This document shows positions 10,642 to 22,367 of a stretch of DNA of 64,000 bases, in pieces. Under the pieces are notes generated by a model. It ran no database searches. It worked only from the letters and a program-made list of their open reading frames with translations, and had not been told where the DNA came from. Location: the NCBI GenBank assembly GCA_036435485.1, contig CM071597.1, positions 171,722,147 to 171,786,146 of the forward strand, in the 5' to 3' direction. Each line of letters begins with the position of its first letter. Position 1 is the first letter of the stretch. Source of the stretch: Saposhnikovia divaricata. Its lineage: Eukaryota; Streptophyta; Magnoliopsida; Apiales; Apiaceae. A program made the position numbers and the translations under genes.

Positions 10642-12549
10642 TCAGGGCCTCTCCCACGATGTCCATCCCTTATCTGGCATATAAGTCTTCCGAGAATTCC
10701 TTGTTGTGCCGGCCGCAATCGGGCCTTCTGAGATCATGTTGATTACTGGCCCTCGGGGCTGTGGGTTGCGATCTAGATCGTCATCCCTTCTATTATAATC
10801 TCTAATTTGATTACCACGACCTTCACCCTTAGTGAAGTGGCTCAATTTCCCTCTACGGATTAAAAAATCAATCTCATCTTTGAGTTGCTTACAATCATCA
10901 GTGTCATGACCCACATCTTTGTGGAACTGCAATACTGATTCTTGTCTCTCTTTGCGGGATCACCCCTAAGTGGCTTCGGCCATCGAAAATCTTCATCTCT
11001 TTCAATCTCTAACAAGATTTGACTCCTTGGAGCATTTAATCCTGCATAGTCAGAAAACCTAGGTCCCAGATTTTTCTTTGAAGTTGAGTCTGAGTCCTTA
11101 CTAGTTCGAGGATACTCATCCTTAGCATCATACTCGTGCTTTTGCTTTCGCTTCTTTGAGTCGTTGGCACCCTTACCATTTCCTGTTACGACCTCCTTCT
11201 TCATGCTGTCCTCAGCTTTGATATACTTGTCGACTCTTCGCTGAAGTTCGGCCATATTCTCAGGGGGGGTGCTTTGCCAATGATCTTTTAAAGTACAGAT
11301 CAGTGGTTCCATGCTCCAAGGCCACCATGGCTACCTTATTCTCCAGGTCAGTAATATTTACCGTTTCCTTAGTGAACCGCTTGAGGTAATCTCTCAGATT
11401 TTTGTTCTTCCCTTGTACCACGTACATAAGGGATGCGGAGCTTTTCTCATGAACTCTTCCACTAATGAATTGGCTGACAAAAGTAGCGCTTAACTCCTTG
11501 AAAGATCCAATCGAGTTTGCTAGCAGGCGGCTGTACCACCTTTGAGCCATACCCGACAGGGTTTGAGGGAACGCCCTACACTTCATGGCGTCACTTGCTA
11601 GCTGCAGCAGCAGTGCATTTGAAAACGTCCTCACGTGATTTGCGGGATCACCCGTTCCATCATAATCCTTGATCGTCGGCATCTTAAACTTCTTTGAGAT
11701 ACGAGCATTCATCACCTCTTCAATAAACGGTGGTGTTGGATCATCAGGATCTCCGAGTGGCATCAGATCTTTGGGGTTACTCTCAAGAGTTTCCACCCTT
11801 GCCGTTTTCCCACTCGGGGCATCAGCCCTCTTCTACCTTCTCGTGGACCTCTCCAAATCAATAACGGGAATCCTTCCTGTGTTTGGAGGAGGCAAAGTCT
11901 GATTTGTTTTGGCTTGTTCTTTAGTCATATCTTCCTTCAACATTAAGATCTCGGCCTTATAAGCCTTGATCCTCTCAGCAGTTGTCAAAGGGGGTCCATC
12001 ATGGATAGTTTGGGTCGTCGCCCGAGGTTCCTTGCTAACACGTCGTCTCCTTGGAGGTTCTTCACGATCATCATCCTCAGATGACGAATCATCAGAATAG
12101 GGGCCAGAGTAGTCATCATAGTCTGGATCTCGGATCTGCAAAGCATGACCACTTGGTCCCTGAGTAGCCGGAGGATAGTTAGGAAGACCATACCTCGGGT
12201 TAGTATTCAAGGGGAGATCCGTAGTGTGGATCTATACCCCTGGTGGTGGATTGTTTAGATCAATAAGAGGAGAGACCACCATTTGGAGAGGGTTGGTCCC
12301 TTGAACTGCTTGGTTGATCAGAGGCAACGTACTCTCAACATGGTGAATCGCCCCTAGCTGTTGAGATACTTAAGATTGGGTAATCGTCCCTGACGTTGGA
12401 GGAGCCTGTTCGATGAATGCCCCTGATGCTGGGGGTGCCTGTTGAATGATCGCCCCTGATGCTGGGGGGATCGGCTCGGTGGCTAGCGGAGCAGAGTTGA
12501 GAGGCAGGGCCTCGTTTGCTACAGGCGTCGTTTTTCATGTGTTAACCAT
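10642..12549 (-). pseudogene. Gypsy gag, broken
   Basis: Capsid/nucleocapsid gene of the Gypsy element. The likely start is ATG at 12549, just inside the 5' LTR, but codon 5 is TGA. The N-terminal part (12.55-11.83 kb) is low-complexity, with an acidic stretch (DDYSGPYSDDSSSEDD). The retrotransposon gag domain lies at about 11260-11796 and includes KMPTIKDYDGTGDP and MAQRWYSRLL. After a frameshift near 11270-11300 it continues to 10860, and after another near 10930 reaches a histidine/cysteine motif region (FHKDVGHDTDDC at 10932-10890) followed by IDFLIRRGKL. This order is normal for Tat-like gag. At least one nonsense and two or three frame changes show it is dead. Confidence 0.85.
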
Positions 12550-12560
12550 GGTTGATGATC

Positions 12561-12580
12561 TTTTCCCACAGACGGCGCCA
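12561..12580 (-). promoter_or_regulatory. Gypsy primer-binding-site region
   Basis: Read on the minus strand, TGGCGCCGTCTGTGGGAA begins two bases inside the 5' LTR. TGGCGCC is the usual start of a Gypsy primer-binding site. I did not match it to a particular tRNA. Confidence 0.6.
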
Positions 12581-12582
12581 AA

Positions 12583-13100
12583 TGTTGTGGAATAAAAATG
12601 AGGGTTATTAAATTGCGGCTAGGGTTCGTATGTATTAAATACAAAGGATGGTGAGCTTCGAGCTTTAATGGCTATTCTTGCGTTCGAGACTAAACGGTCC
12701 TCACAAGATGCCTACGTATCTCTGTAATGTTAGAGAATCTAGCCAACGTAGTTCTGAGAATGAGGGGTCAGGCTCTTTATATAGGCTGAGAAGCCTTATA
12801 ATTATGGTAGGAGTCAGAGATTTGGTGGGCAAGCCACCGCCTTGAGGAAGGTTCTAGTCTCTTTCCATGTAGGAATCAGTTTCCATGTTGAAATAGATAT
12901 CTTGGAGGCTAAGTCAGGAAGGAGTGATTTCCTTGTTTGACTCTTATTTGCTAATTTGTTTATTACCTTTAATATTAATTATGAAATTAATATCAAAAAT
13001 AGGATTTGGACCCATCTGGTGGGCCCCACGCTTGGACCATACTGGGTCTAATTAATGGCACATTAAATATGTCCTTAGGGCTTACTTTTAGCCCATATCA
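12583..13100 (-). repeat. 5' LTR of the Gypsy element
   Basis: Minus-strand LTR starting TGATATGGGC and ending CCACAACA, with the standard TG...CA ends. It lies next to the primer-site motif and the gag start. Matches the copy at 3723-4240 across its full 518 bp. Confidence 0.9.
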
Positions 13101-13186
13101 CGACGATTAATAATACATATAAATTTTATATAATTAATTTGGAGCTGCTAAATATGTTATGTGTATGTTTCTATTTATTAAGTTAC

Positions 13187-13419
13187 TTTTTCAGTCTCCC
13201 TGAATTGTATACATTGACAAACATTTTAAGGTTCCTAAAAAATATATTTCCATAATTTATTTTTATTTTTTATTTTTTCAGAGTAAAAATTTAATGTTTA
13301 ATTTTTTAAAAAAAAAAATTTTAAAAATAAATTATAAAACTATACTTTATAGGAGCTTTAAAATGCGAGCCAAGCAATGAAAAAAAAAACTTTATAGAAA
13401 TGAGTGGGACGGAGGTAGT
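13187..13419. mobile_element. Stowaway-like MITE (degenerate)
   Basis: The right end GAGTGGGACGGAGGTAG is the inverted CTCCCTCCGTCCCA terminus typical of plant Stowaway MITEs, and the left end (TCAGTCTCCCTGAATTG) is a diverged partner. AT-rich interior of about 230 bp. It lies within the right half of the split hAT element. Exact borders are uncertain. Confidence 0.5.
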
Positions 13420-13839
13420 AGTAATTTGCACCCTTAATCTATTTTGTACATGCATTTTTATGTGTTCTACAATATTTAGTTTTCAATGTCTTATATCGCC
13501 TACTGTTGTGATTGGCGTCTGATTGCTCTTTAGAACTCTGTCTCTGTTGATGAATATACGTTAGAACTTTTCTTTTAATTAAATTTTATGTATTTAATTT
13601 GTAATATTTTTTTCATCTTTTTAATTCATTCAGTTTTTAATCGAAACCGAATTGATAAGAACCGAACCGAGATTTTTAAAATCTAAACCAATTCGTTGGT
13701 TCGGTTGTAGTTGCGGTTTTCGATTTTTAAAATCGAGGAAATACGATTTCGATTGCAATTTTGTCCAAAAATTGAACCGAACCGCTCGACGCTCTCCCCT
13801 AGTGTATACTGCAAGTGACGCTAGGATGTTTACATTTGT

Positions 13840-14713
13840 GGCTTCTCACATTTAGTCTATTGAATTGCAACATCATATTTTACGAGATTGTGAGGAGATT
13901 CCAACTGGGGATCGGTTTTTTGCCGCACAAAATTCTCTGCATTCGGTACTTACTAATATGGATTTAGAATTTGATTTCTTGGAGAGACAAGCAGCAGTCT
14001 TCTAGTGCCTCGGAGCCAAACATACTTAAGATTTTTTATTGGCTACTCATATAGAAGGATTAGGACATCATCTGACACCTTCAAAGTATTAGATGATCTT
14101 ACGGTACAAGCTCATGATTCCTTTATATTCAAATGGGGCATAATGTCCCTTTTGCCTAAGTCGTATGGACGTATTTGGGGAGCACGAGTTCATTGTTGGA
14201 AATAATTAGATTTCAAATATCGACATGATTTGGCATGATATATGTTGTATGATGTCCAATTGAGAGTAGGGATTTCAGCTAAGAAGGAGATACCCATCAA
14301 TTTCCTCACCCCTTCAGGTGAAATTAGATAGTCCGGTTGATGTATTGGTTTATAGTTGGGATGAACGAAACCATACTTGTGTTGATCTCGCAGAGTTTCC
14401 CTTTGAGCGAACTTGCAACAGGGTCTTCATAGTTGGAGTTGGTCAGGCAACGACTAAGGCGGCAAAGGCAAAATTGCATAAACATTATCAAACATATAGA
14501 GATAACCAACACAGGTTTATATTATTTGCTTTTGATACGTTTGGGTTTTTACCTTCTGACTCTGTTGAGTTTCTAAGGAAAGTTCATAATGTTATGAACA
14601 AGAGCGTGATGAATGCATATTCATCATAATATGTATTTCATAGGATTGGGTTTGCTATTCAACGAAAAATTGCGACGGAATTTGTTGCCCGTATACCTCG
14701 CACACTTGTATAA
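13840..14713 (+). pseudogene. C-terminal remnant of a plant reverse-transcriptase-type gene
   Basis: About 290 codons can be followed with several stops and frame changes. In order: a segment with FLERQAAVF and, in another frame, HIEGLGHHLTPSKY; a zinc-binding-like CPFC...DVFGEHE motif near 14150-14190; a YRHDMIWHDI motif near 14220; then an open frame (14318-14629) with SPVDVLVYSWDERNHTCVD and FAFDTFGFLPSDSVEFL; and finally IGFAIQRK...FVARIP to a stop at 14713. This domain order is known from plant RT-derived genes; the xxADVLV...VD part resembles a PD-(D/E)XK nuclease fold, which is inference. It lies between the hAT element and the Copia insertion. Confidence 0.6.
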
Positions 14714-14776
14714 TTATTTTTAATTATTCAAATAATAGTTTAATAAAAAAGGAAATAAAAATATATACTCCTTTTC

Positions 14777-15042
14777 TAAAAGGCATATGTTTAGCCTATT
14801 TGTATTTCTAGGATTCAACTCAACTTAAACAAGATTGTAATAGTAAATAGTATATAGACTGTCACAAGAATCTCAAACTATATTATCAGTCAGAAAAAAG
14901 ATCAAGATCAATCTACAGACATGAGGAATTACTATATTTAAATAAGCTCACACATTTCATCAAGCCTCAGTGAAGTATTCGTTAAGAAGTGGGTTCGTTT
15001 AAAGTGAAAGAGATTTCAAAGGTGACAGAGACAGTACAAAAG

Positions 15043-15084
<42 letters not shown>

Positions 15085-15459
15085 AGAAATGAAAAAGAAC
15101 CACATCATAAAGTCAAAAGTGAAGAATAGTCATTGGAGTTAGTCGTTCATGAAACCGACCGTACATCGAGCATCAACAAAAATTCAGGGGATGGTCTTCA
15201 TAATTTACAGTGGTTTAAAGAATTAATTTGGTTGTCAAATGATTTTATATTAATTCTTCCTTTATTAATAAAATCATTTAGTTGATTTAATTAATAAATT
15301 AATTCCAAAATTAATTATCATATTAATTAATTCAGAATTAATACATTAATCATAAGTAATTTAAATGATTAATTGGCTATTTAATTAATTCTAAAATGAT
15401 TATTAATTAGTCATTCTAATTTTAATTAGTTATTCATGTTGATTTTAATTAGTTAGTCA
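14777..15459 (+). repeat. Left LTR of the Copia element, first part
   Basis: Begins TAAAAGGCATATGTTTAGCC and matches the right LTR from 29343. Interrupted after AGTCA (15455-15459) by the inner LTR element and resumed at 22368. It carries a purine microsatellite at 15046-15084 that is much shorter in the right LTR. Confidence 0.85.
15046..15084. repeat. (GA)n followed by a G run
   Basis: About fifteen GA units and nine G inside the left LTR. The other LTR has only AGAGAGAG here (about 29618-29630), so expansion occurred after insertion. Confidence 0.9.
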
Positions 15460-15983
15460 TGTTAGAAATACTGATTCAAGTGATGTCAAGATCTGTCCTA
15501 AGGAGCTGATCAGGATTGCATGAAGTGACGTCATCAGTATTGGTGATCGTCATGATTGGAACGCTATGTCAGGATTGCAAGACTGATCAGGACTGAAGAT
15601 TGTGAAGATATCTATTACTCCTTATTTATAGGATAGAATGATATGTCGGTTCCTGACTTATAGGAACAAGGCTATCAATTAAGATATGTACTAAGAGTCG
15701 TAAGTAATTGATTTGGTATATCTTGTAATTGATAGGGCAACTGTGTAATGTATATAAACACAGTTTAGCTTTTACTTATTTTGTAATCGCTTACACGAGA
15801 ATATTTTGTAACCTAATAGCTCTCAAGAACATCAGAATTTGTTGAGAGAGTTTTTAACAGTTTTATATCAGATTTAATAAAACTGTTATTTATTCATACT
15901 TGTGTTATTATTATTGTTTAAGTCAAAAATCTTATACAATTGTATTCAACCCCCTTTCTACAATTGTAAATCACTGGGCAACA
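15460..15983 (+). repeat. 5' LTR of the non-autonomous element
   Basis: TGTTAGAAATACTG...GGGCAACA. Contains a TATA box (15751-15758) and an AATAAA-like word near 15876. No standard Met-tRNA primer site follows: after CAACA the sequence is ATTGTAAATTC instead of ATTGGTATC. Confidence 0.9.
15751..15758 (+). promoter_or_regulatory. LTR TATA box
   Basis: TATATAAA in context TGTATATAAACACAG, conserved in the other LTR at 22135-22142. Its position about two thirds into the LTR fits a U3/R boundary shortly downstream. Confidence 0.6.
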
Positions 15984-16793
15984 ATTGTAAATTCATTAAA
16001 CTCTTGTTTTCTCTACTGGTGATGCTTTTGAGGACAGCCACTCGAGTGTAGCTTGAAGAGCCGCATCGATATCTATTTCTCTTGCAGGTTCTTCTCTCCT
16101 TATCTCCTCGAGACAAGCATCCATCTGCAACCACAAAGTCTCGGGCTATCTTTCCTAATCCATGACTTCGAACTCTTCACGTGTATAATTGAGAATATCT
16201 CTTTTCTCTACGAGAAGGAGATTTTTCTCTTTTATGCTCAGGTTTGACATATTTGCTAGATTGTTTTGAAGGGTTTTGGAGCTTTATCACGACATTTCAA
16301 GTGATTGTTATTGGCAAAATAATATTGGATGAGTCTCAGCGTATTATAGAGAGATTGGTTATTCTAGAAAACTGAAATGTTTCCTATTCTCTTAATGCTG
16401 GGTCCAGGTATTTACACATTGTGATATTTGATATAATTTTTTAATTAAATATTTTCACTTGCTACACTTTTAATCAATATCACAAAAATGTGTTTAGTAT
16501 TTAGTAAACAACTGTACGTGCGCGTGTGTTTCACTCATAGATACATACATATAGATACACATAAAAAGCTGTGCAGTTATCACCACTCATCCACGTAAAT
16601 TGGTCTACTAATTATATTTACACGACTCAAATACTGACACGTGTGTTGAGAGTAAATTTGTTTGTCTAAACAAAACTAATTTGATTTTCCAAATCAAACA
16701 TTACTCTTACATTATCAGTTTTTCATCTTCTCTCTCTCTGTGCACACGAACCCTAAATCTTAAAATCTCAATTCACTCACATTCTAAATAACA
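15984..16793 (+). other. Leader of the non-autonomous element, no gene
   Basis: About 800 bp between LTR and the accessory ATG. No gag similarity. It ends in a pyrimidine-rich TTCTCTCTCTCTGTG tract and AATAACA before the ATG at 16794. The short frame at 16053-16247 has no family features. Confidence 0.4.
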
Positions 16794-19700
16794 ATGGATT
16801 CTTCACCATTCATGAATAGTAAGATTGTGATTCACGAAGTTACTTTTGCCACAAATAACTCCGTTGCTGTTCTTAATCATCAGGATTTAATTAATGATTT
16901 TCATATCATTCAGGATTTTTTAACCTCAAGCCCAATTAACTATGATTTAACCCAACCTGCCAAGGTATCTTTTAAGTCTGTTATGCAGGTTTGGAATACT
17001 GCTGTATTTGGGGTAGGATCTGTATCAGGAAAGACCCAGATGACATTTGAATTTAATGGTGTTACATATCATGTGACTCCTAAAGTTGTGGAAGAGGTTC
17101 TTCACTTACCATCTCTAAACGGTAAGGTTCCTGCTACTATTTCTGATTTCACTCTCCTTGAGTTCGCCACAAGTCTGGGTTATAATGGAGAACCCAAAAA
17201 GTTTGCAAGCCTGTTCAGAACAAAGCTAAAGAAAGAATGGAATTTCTTCTTTGACACTATCAGTAGATGTTTTCTGAATAAAGTTTCAAACTTTGATGCA
17301 TTACCTTCTGGATCGGTCAAAATTGGGTACTCTCTAATCCATGATACTTTATTTGATTATGGATCTTTTATTTTGAAAGTATTAAGTGATAGAAAAACAG
17401 ATAAATGTGGTTATGTCTGTTTTCTTAGATTTTTTTTCAATTAATTTTCTCTCGCTTATGTCCTGATGCTACCTTTGAAGATGATACAATTTTGCCTATC
17501 TGTAAAATTTCTGATAACAATATCAGGGTCCTGATCAATTCTGATAAGGCAAATGGTTTTAAGGGAAATGCCTTTATTCTTGATGAGGCCAGGCTTCTCT
17601 TGCAAAAGAGGATGCCTACTTATTATGGTCCAGCAACTGGTGCTCAAGGACAGGATCAATCCCCTCCTGATCCTGGCATAAGCACCCAACCTAAACACTC
17701 ATCCAAACAGTCAACCACCTCTGGTGTTTCCCAAAAGACATCAGTTGTAAAATCAAAGAAATCAGCTAGATCTGATATGTCTGGAAGACAATCAGGATCA
17801 AAGGATTTTTCCACCTCTACCCTCTCATAAATGAAGTTATAAGGGGGTGCACAGAGGGTCCTGGTCATGGCGAAACCTGTCACTAAGGTTGCTGATTCCT
17901 TGATTATAGCTGGAGTGCATAAAGAAATAGGGGAGAAGATAAAGTTTTTACAGCAGTTAGATTCTGATTCTGGTGATGATACTCTACCTATCTCAATAGT
18001 CATGAAGAAAAAGGAAGTTGCCGATACTGCTCCTGAAACTGTGGCTATTTCTGAAAATCCAAAGAAAAGAAGAAAGTTAATCAACACGAGTAGGTATCAT
18101 ATTCCTTTGGAGATACAGAATTTTACTGATGATACAGAGACTATTCCTGATGTCTCTGTCAATCCTGATGGGACATCAGTTCCTGATGCATCTGCAAATC
18201 TTGATGTCTCCACTCCTAATAACTCACTTGTGAAGGTAGTTGAAGTTTATGATTCTTCAGCACCTTCTACTCCTGGAAGAAGACATGTTGACATATCATG
18301 GGAGACAGTTAATGCTACTGTTGCTTAACTAGGTCTGAAACCGTCACCACTTCTAGTGAAGAAACTAGTTGCAGAAAAGGTGTTTTCCAGACAAAAGAAG
18401 TAGAGGTTCTCATCATCTCTGAAAGGATCTAGCACACAAGAACCTGAACTTCAAAGGAATTCAGAAGCTACTATAGATCCAGCCACATAAGAACCACCTA
18501 TTCACAGTATAGGTGCAGGCTTTGCTGAAAGAATTGCTACACAAGAACCACTCTCTCAAAGTGAGGGTGCAAGCAAAGACATTCCTGCCACACAAGAACC
18601 ATCTTCTCAAAGTGAAGATGCAGGCATTCTCACATCAGGCAAGGGATTTCCTGACATTGCTCAAGGGATTCCAGAATCTATAATGATGGATGTAGCTCAG
18701 AGTATTGCTGACAGAGAAGCTCATGAGAAGCATATTGCAGCTGTGGATGTTGTGTTATAAGAAACTTTATTTGAGGGAGGTACAAGAACCTTCAACTCAA
18801 AGGGTTGAAGCAGCCTCAACACCTCTGAGTACACAAGAACCATTAGTAATGAATACTGATGCAAGTCCAGTTCCTGATGACAGCACAATTCCTGATGATA
18901 GTGATGTTGCAATTCCTGAAGATACTCAACCAATCCTGGTGCAACCACTTTCATCAAGGCCAATGGAATCCATTTCAACTTCATCAGAACCTTTCAAGTG
19001 AGAAAGAGAGTGAACAATTAATGAAAATACAGAGTGATGAGAGGCAGTCTCCTCTACTGGCAAAAGGAGAAGTAGACAAGTGTGAGAAGTTAATAACTTC
19101 TACATACAGGTCATCAGGATACACCAGTTACATCTAATGCTAATTTGAAACTAAAGGGTGTTATGAATCCTGATGAAAATGAAGATGATAAAATTCCAGA
19201 TGCTGATAATCATGATAGCTCAGATGATGATGATGATAATCTTGAAACAGCTCAGCTTAAAGCAGCTCTACATGCTAGTCTAGGGTCTACTTATGGATCC
19301 TCTAGTAAATTTATGGAAAAAGTGAGCAAGGTTACAGATGGCAAAGCTGATAACAGAGGAAGCTTAATACATCCTGAGAACATTCATGATATTGGTACTG
19401 GAGAAAATGCTGAACGCTTCAGAAATTTTGAATGGGAGAGAAACTGGGCAAATCCTTTGGAACATATCTCTTTTGAAAATGCTCAAGGTCATGCCAGATA
19501 TGTAGCTAAACCTCTGAGTGATAATGCTCCGCTTCAAAATGTTCTGAAGACTTCTACTATTCTTTATAAAGGTCTTCAAACTGAAATTGCTTCTATCAAG
19601 GACTCTCATGCAAGTACTCGAGCTGATTTACTGAACAAATTTGAATTATCTGCTACTGCTTCTCAGGTTAGGATTTTGATATAAGAGGTTGAGAGAACTA

Positions 19701-21758
19701 ATAAAAGACATGATTCTCTTGAAGTCAAGGTTAATAACATTGAAACGTCTCTCCAGTTAATTTTATCTTTGTTGATTGATTCTGATGTCAAAAAGGGGGA
19801 GAAGGTAGACAAAACAAAATGCACACCTGATCTAGTTGTACGAAAGGATGATGATACTTCTAGAAATGATGGTGGTACTCAATCACGTGGAACCTCTGAT
19901 GCTGCTATGGTAACAAGGACAACACAATCTAATACTCAAACCAAGTAGTAAACTCATGCTTCTAAGTCTGGAAAGAAAACTGTGAGGACAATGGTACAAT
20001 CTCAAATCCTGACTGAAGAACAATTCCTAACAGTGATCAAATCCTTATACCTGGTCAAGGTCAAACTTTGTCAACAATTCCTGAGGATGATGTGTACATT
20101 TATAAAGAAGAAGATGCTGCTAAACTTTTTCATGAGCATGATACTGAGTCTGGTGAAGTTCTTTATTTGTTCCATAAAGATAAAAGAATTGAATTAATGA
20201 AAGCAAAGTCAGCTCTTTCTGTATTAGCTGAAGAAGACTTTCCAACTCTATCCAAGGAAGAAATCATCATTCAACAGAAAGAACTCATGGAAAGTTTTAG
20301 TAAGAAGACAAAGACTCCTACTGCAGGAAGAGGAGGAGGCAGAGGTAGAGGAAAAGGAAAGAAGCCTATACAATCTGGTTCTCAAACAACTATAAAGAAG
20401 AAAACTCCACTATCTCTTGAGTTGATTTCAGCTAACAGACATGATATAAATGAAGAGACTGAAGAAGAAGGACAACTTGTGAAGAGAGAAAAGTTCATGA
20501 AGAAGAAGAGAAAAAGAATTCAGAAAACACTACTCCTGATGCACCTTTGAATCTTGGTTCAATTTTTGATACAGTTCAGGTTGCTATTCCTGATTCTGAT
20601 GAAGCTGATATCTTGACAGAACTTGAAATGATCATTATTACTATTGTGGTCGATTCTCACAATCTGGAAGTTGATGAAGAGAGATTAAAGATTGATAAAG
20701 AAAGATTTAGAAGATTTGAAATAGAAAAAGAGATCAGAGAAAAAGCAAGAGATGTTGAAGTCAGAGAAACCAGGAACTATGTAAAAAGTATAAAAAGGTC
20801 TAACAGAGTGTTGTGGAATGATCCTACAAAAGAAGTTCAGGATAAACAAAGGTGTTATTCTTATGTCAAGGAGAAAGACAAGAAATGGAAGAAGATCAGT
20901 AATTGGAATTACAATGGACCAGTTATTTTTCAACCTGGTGGATCAATGCCAGAGATTTCTCTGAATATTGAGTCTGAATCTTCTAAATCTGATAAACCGT
21001 CACCACTCTGGACTAGGATGCAATCTGCTTTGAAGGCACTGGAACCTGGAACAAGAGGAGGTATTGGTTCTCATGAAGCTGAAATTCTTTTTACTACACA
21101 GACAAATCAACATGCTTTAGTTGACATGATTGGTGAAAAGTTAACTATTAATCACTTATGGAAGCTTGAAGTTGTTGATGTGGTTTATTTTTGTCATGAT
21201 GGTGCAAAGAAGAAGGAGAAGATGATATATTTCATGAAGGATGGTAGTGTGAAGTTAATCACCATACAGGAGCTTTTGGTGAAATCTACAAAGGAGCTGA
21301 AATATGTTCACTATCTGCTCAGATCAAAGAATAAAGTATGTAAGAATTGGTCCAATATGATTCTTGCTACCATCAGAAGGAGATTTCAGGATGGGAGTCA
21401 AAGGTATGATGGCAATTCTAATCCTGTGTATTTAAATATAAGAGGTCAAGAAGTTGAAATGCAAAGAGGCAATGTTGTTAAAGAAGTGTCTCTGGGTATG
21501 AAACAATTGTCTCTTAATCCTGATGGAGAGGAAATTGCATATCTGATGCTTGAAGATTTATTTCTACAGAGAAGCTCAATTTAGAATCTCAGAGCAGCTA
21601 TTTATCAGATAAACGAGGAAGATGAAGAACTCATAGGTCTGAAGGAGAAACTGATTCAGATTCTTGAAAACAAGGAAGAGGAATTACTGACAAATTTCTT
21701 GAAGATAAATCTTTTCTATCTAAGAATTCCCGAAGTTGTTTTTGAAGAGTCTGATTGA
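16794..21758 (+). pseudogene. Accessory (post-pol type) protein gene, decayed
   Basis: The first open piece (16794-17444) starts MDSSPFMNSK and has a conserved domain: F-x-FNGVTYHVTPKVVEEVLHLP, then KLKKEWNFFFDTISRCF and SNFDALPSG...IGYSLIHD. This matches the pattern of 52569-53612 (RKFLRKEWSFVFATLLQVF; AYALAHGR). After a frame change near 17440-17490 it continues through a Pro/Ser/Lys-rich middle part with repeated (I/V)PDDS, TQEP and SQSE words (17.6-19.7 kb). It ends in a better-preserved C-terminal region (20547-21584), with LWKLEVVDVVYFCHDG, a run of coiled-coil-like EERLKIDKERFRRFEIEKE, and a final stop at 21756-21758. Its span (about 4.97 kb) equals that of the Sirevirus accessory region (about 4.8 kb). 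No signal peptide or membrane segment is seen. Function unknown. Confidence 0.7.
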
Positions 21759-21842
21759 AGCTTGTGGCATTTTGTTTGTGTTTTTTACATCATTGAATCA
21801 AGGAATTCGTGCTTTATTGATAAAGTACAAATTGGGGGAGAT

Positions 21843-22367
21843 TGGTTAGAAATACCAATTCAAGTGATGTCAGGATATGTCCTAAGGAGCTGATCAGGAT
21901 TGCATGAAGTGACATCATCAGTATTGGTGATCGTCCGGATTGGAAGGCTATGTCAGGATTGCAAGACTAATCAGGATTGAAGATTATGAAGATATCCATT
22001 ACTCCTTATTTATAGGATAGATTGATATGTCGGTTCCTGACTTATAGGAACATAGCTATAAATTAACATATGTACTAAGAATCATAAGTAATTGATTTGG
22101 TATATCTTGTAATTGATAGGGCAGATGTGTAATGTATATAAACACAGTTTAGGTTTTACTTATTTTGTAATTGCTTACACGAGAATATATTGTAACCTAG
22201 CAGCACTCAAGAACATCAGAATTTCTTGAGAGAGTTTGTAACAGTTTTATATCAGATTTAATAAAGCTGTTATTTATTAATACTTGTGTTATTATTATTG
22301 TTTAAGTTGAAAATCTTATACAATTGTATTCAAACCCCCTTCTAAAATTGTAAATCACTGGGCAACA
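21843..22367 (+). repeat. 3' LTR of the non-autonomous element
   Basis: TGGTTAGAAATACC...GGGCAACA, one base longer than the 5' copy, followed by the AGTCA duplication. Confidence 0.9.

Larger units (their letters stand above)
3723..13100 (-). mobile_element. Ty3/Gypsy LTR retrotransposon, Tat-like, degenerate
   Basis: Two 518-bp direct LTRs bound a 9.4-kb element read on the minus strand. The 5' LTR is at 12583-13100, followed by a TGGCGCC primer-site motif, gag, protease, RT, RNase H and a second archaeal-type RNase H. Dual RNase H is a hallmark of the Tat/Ogre group. The 3' side (4250-6900) holds tandem repeats instead of a visible integrase. By eye the LTRs differ at about twenty positions, so the insertion is moderately old. 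The flanking pentamers TGAAG and CGACG match only partly. All reading frames are broken; it cannot be autonomous. Confidence 0.85.
3545..13801. mobile_element. Non-autonomous hAT-like element split by a Gypsy insertion
   Basis: The left end TAGGGCTGAGCA (3545) and reversed right end TAGGGGAGAGCG (13801) form TIRs, and both sides carry CCGAACCGA-like subterminal repeats. The flanks ATGCATGC (3537-3544) and GTGTATAC (13802-13809) agree at 5 of 8 positions, compatible with an old 8-bp duplication. The body is divided by the Gypsy element at 3723-13100; the remaining hAT sequence is about 880 bp, including a Stowaway-like insertion at about 13187-13419. No transposase. Confidence 0.6.
15460..22367 (+). 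mobile_element. Non-autonomous LTR element carrying only the accessory ORF
   Basis: LTRs of 524 and 525 bp (15460-15983, 21843-22367) bound a 6.9-kb element, flanked on both sides by AGTCA (15455-15459, 22368-22372). The right LTR follows a GGGGGAGAT polypurine tract (about 21834-21842). No gag, protease, integrase, RT or RNase H is recognisable. The interior is a decayed reading region of about 1,650 codons related to the accessory gene of the Sirevirus at 48835-53612. The LTRs differ at roughly 6% of positions by eye, so the insertion is old. Mobilisation would have needed enzymes from an autonomous Sirevirus. Confidence 0.85.

Noticed and set aside
14318..14629. 103-codon ORF as an intact host gene
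   Set aside because: It is the open part of a longer, frame-broken RT-type gene remnant.
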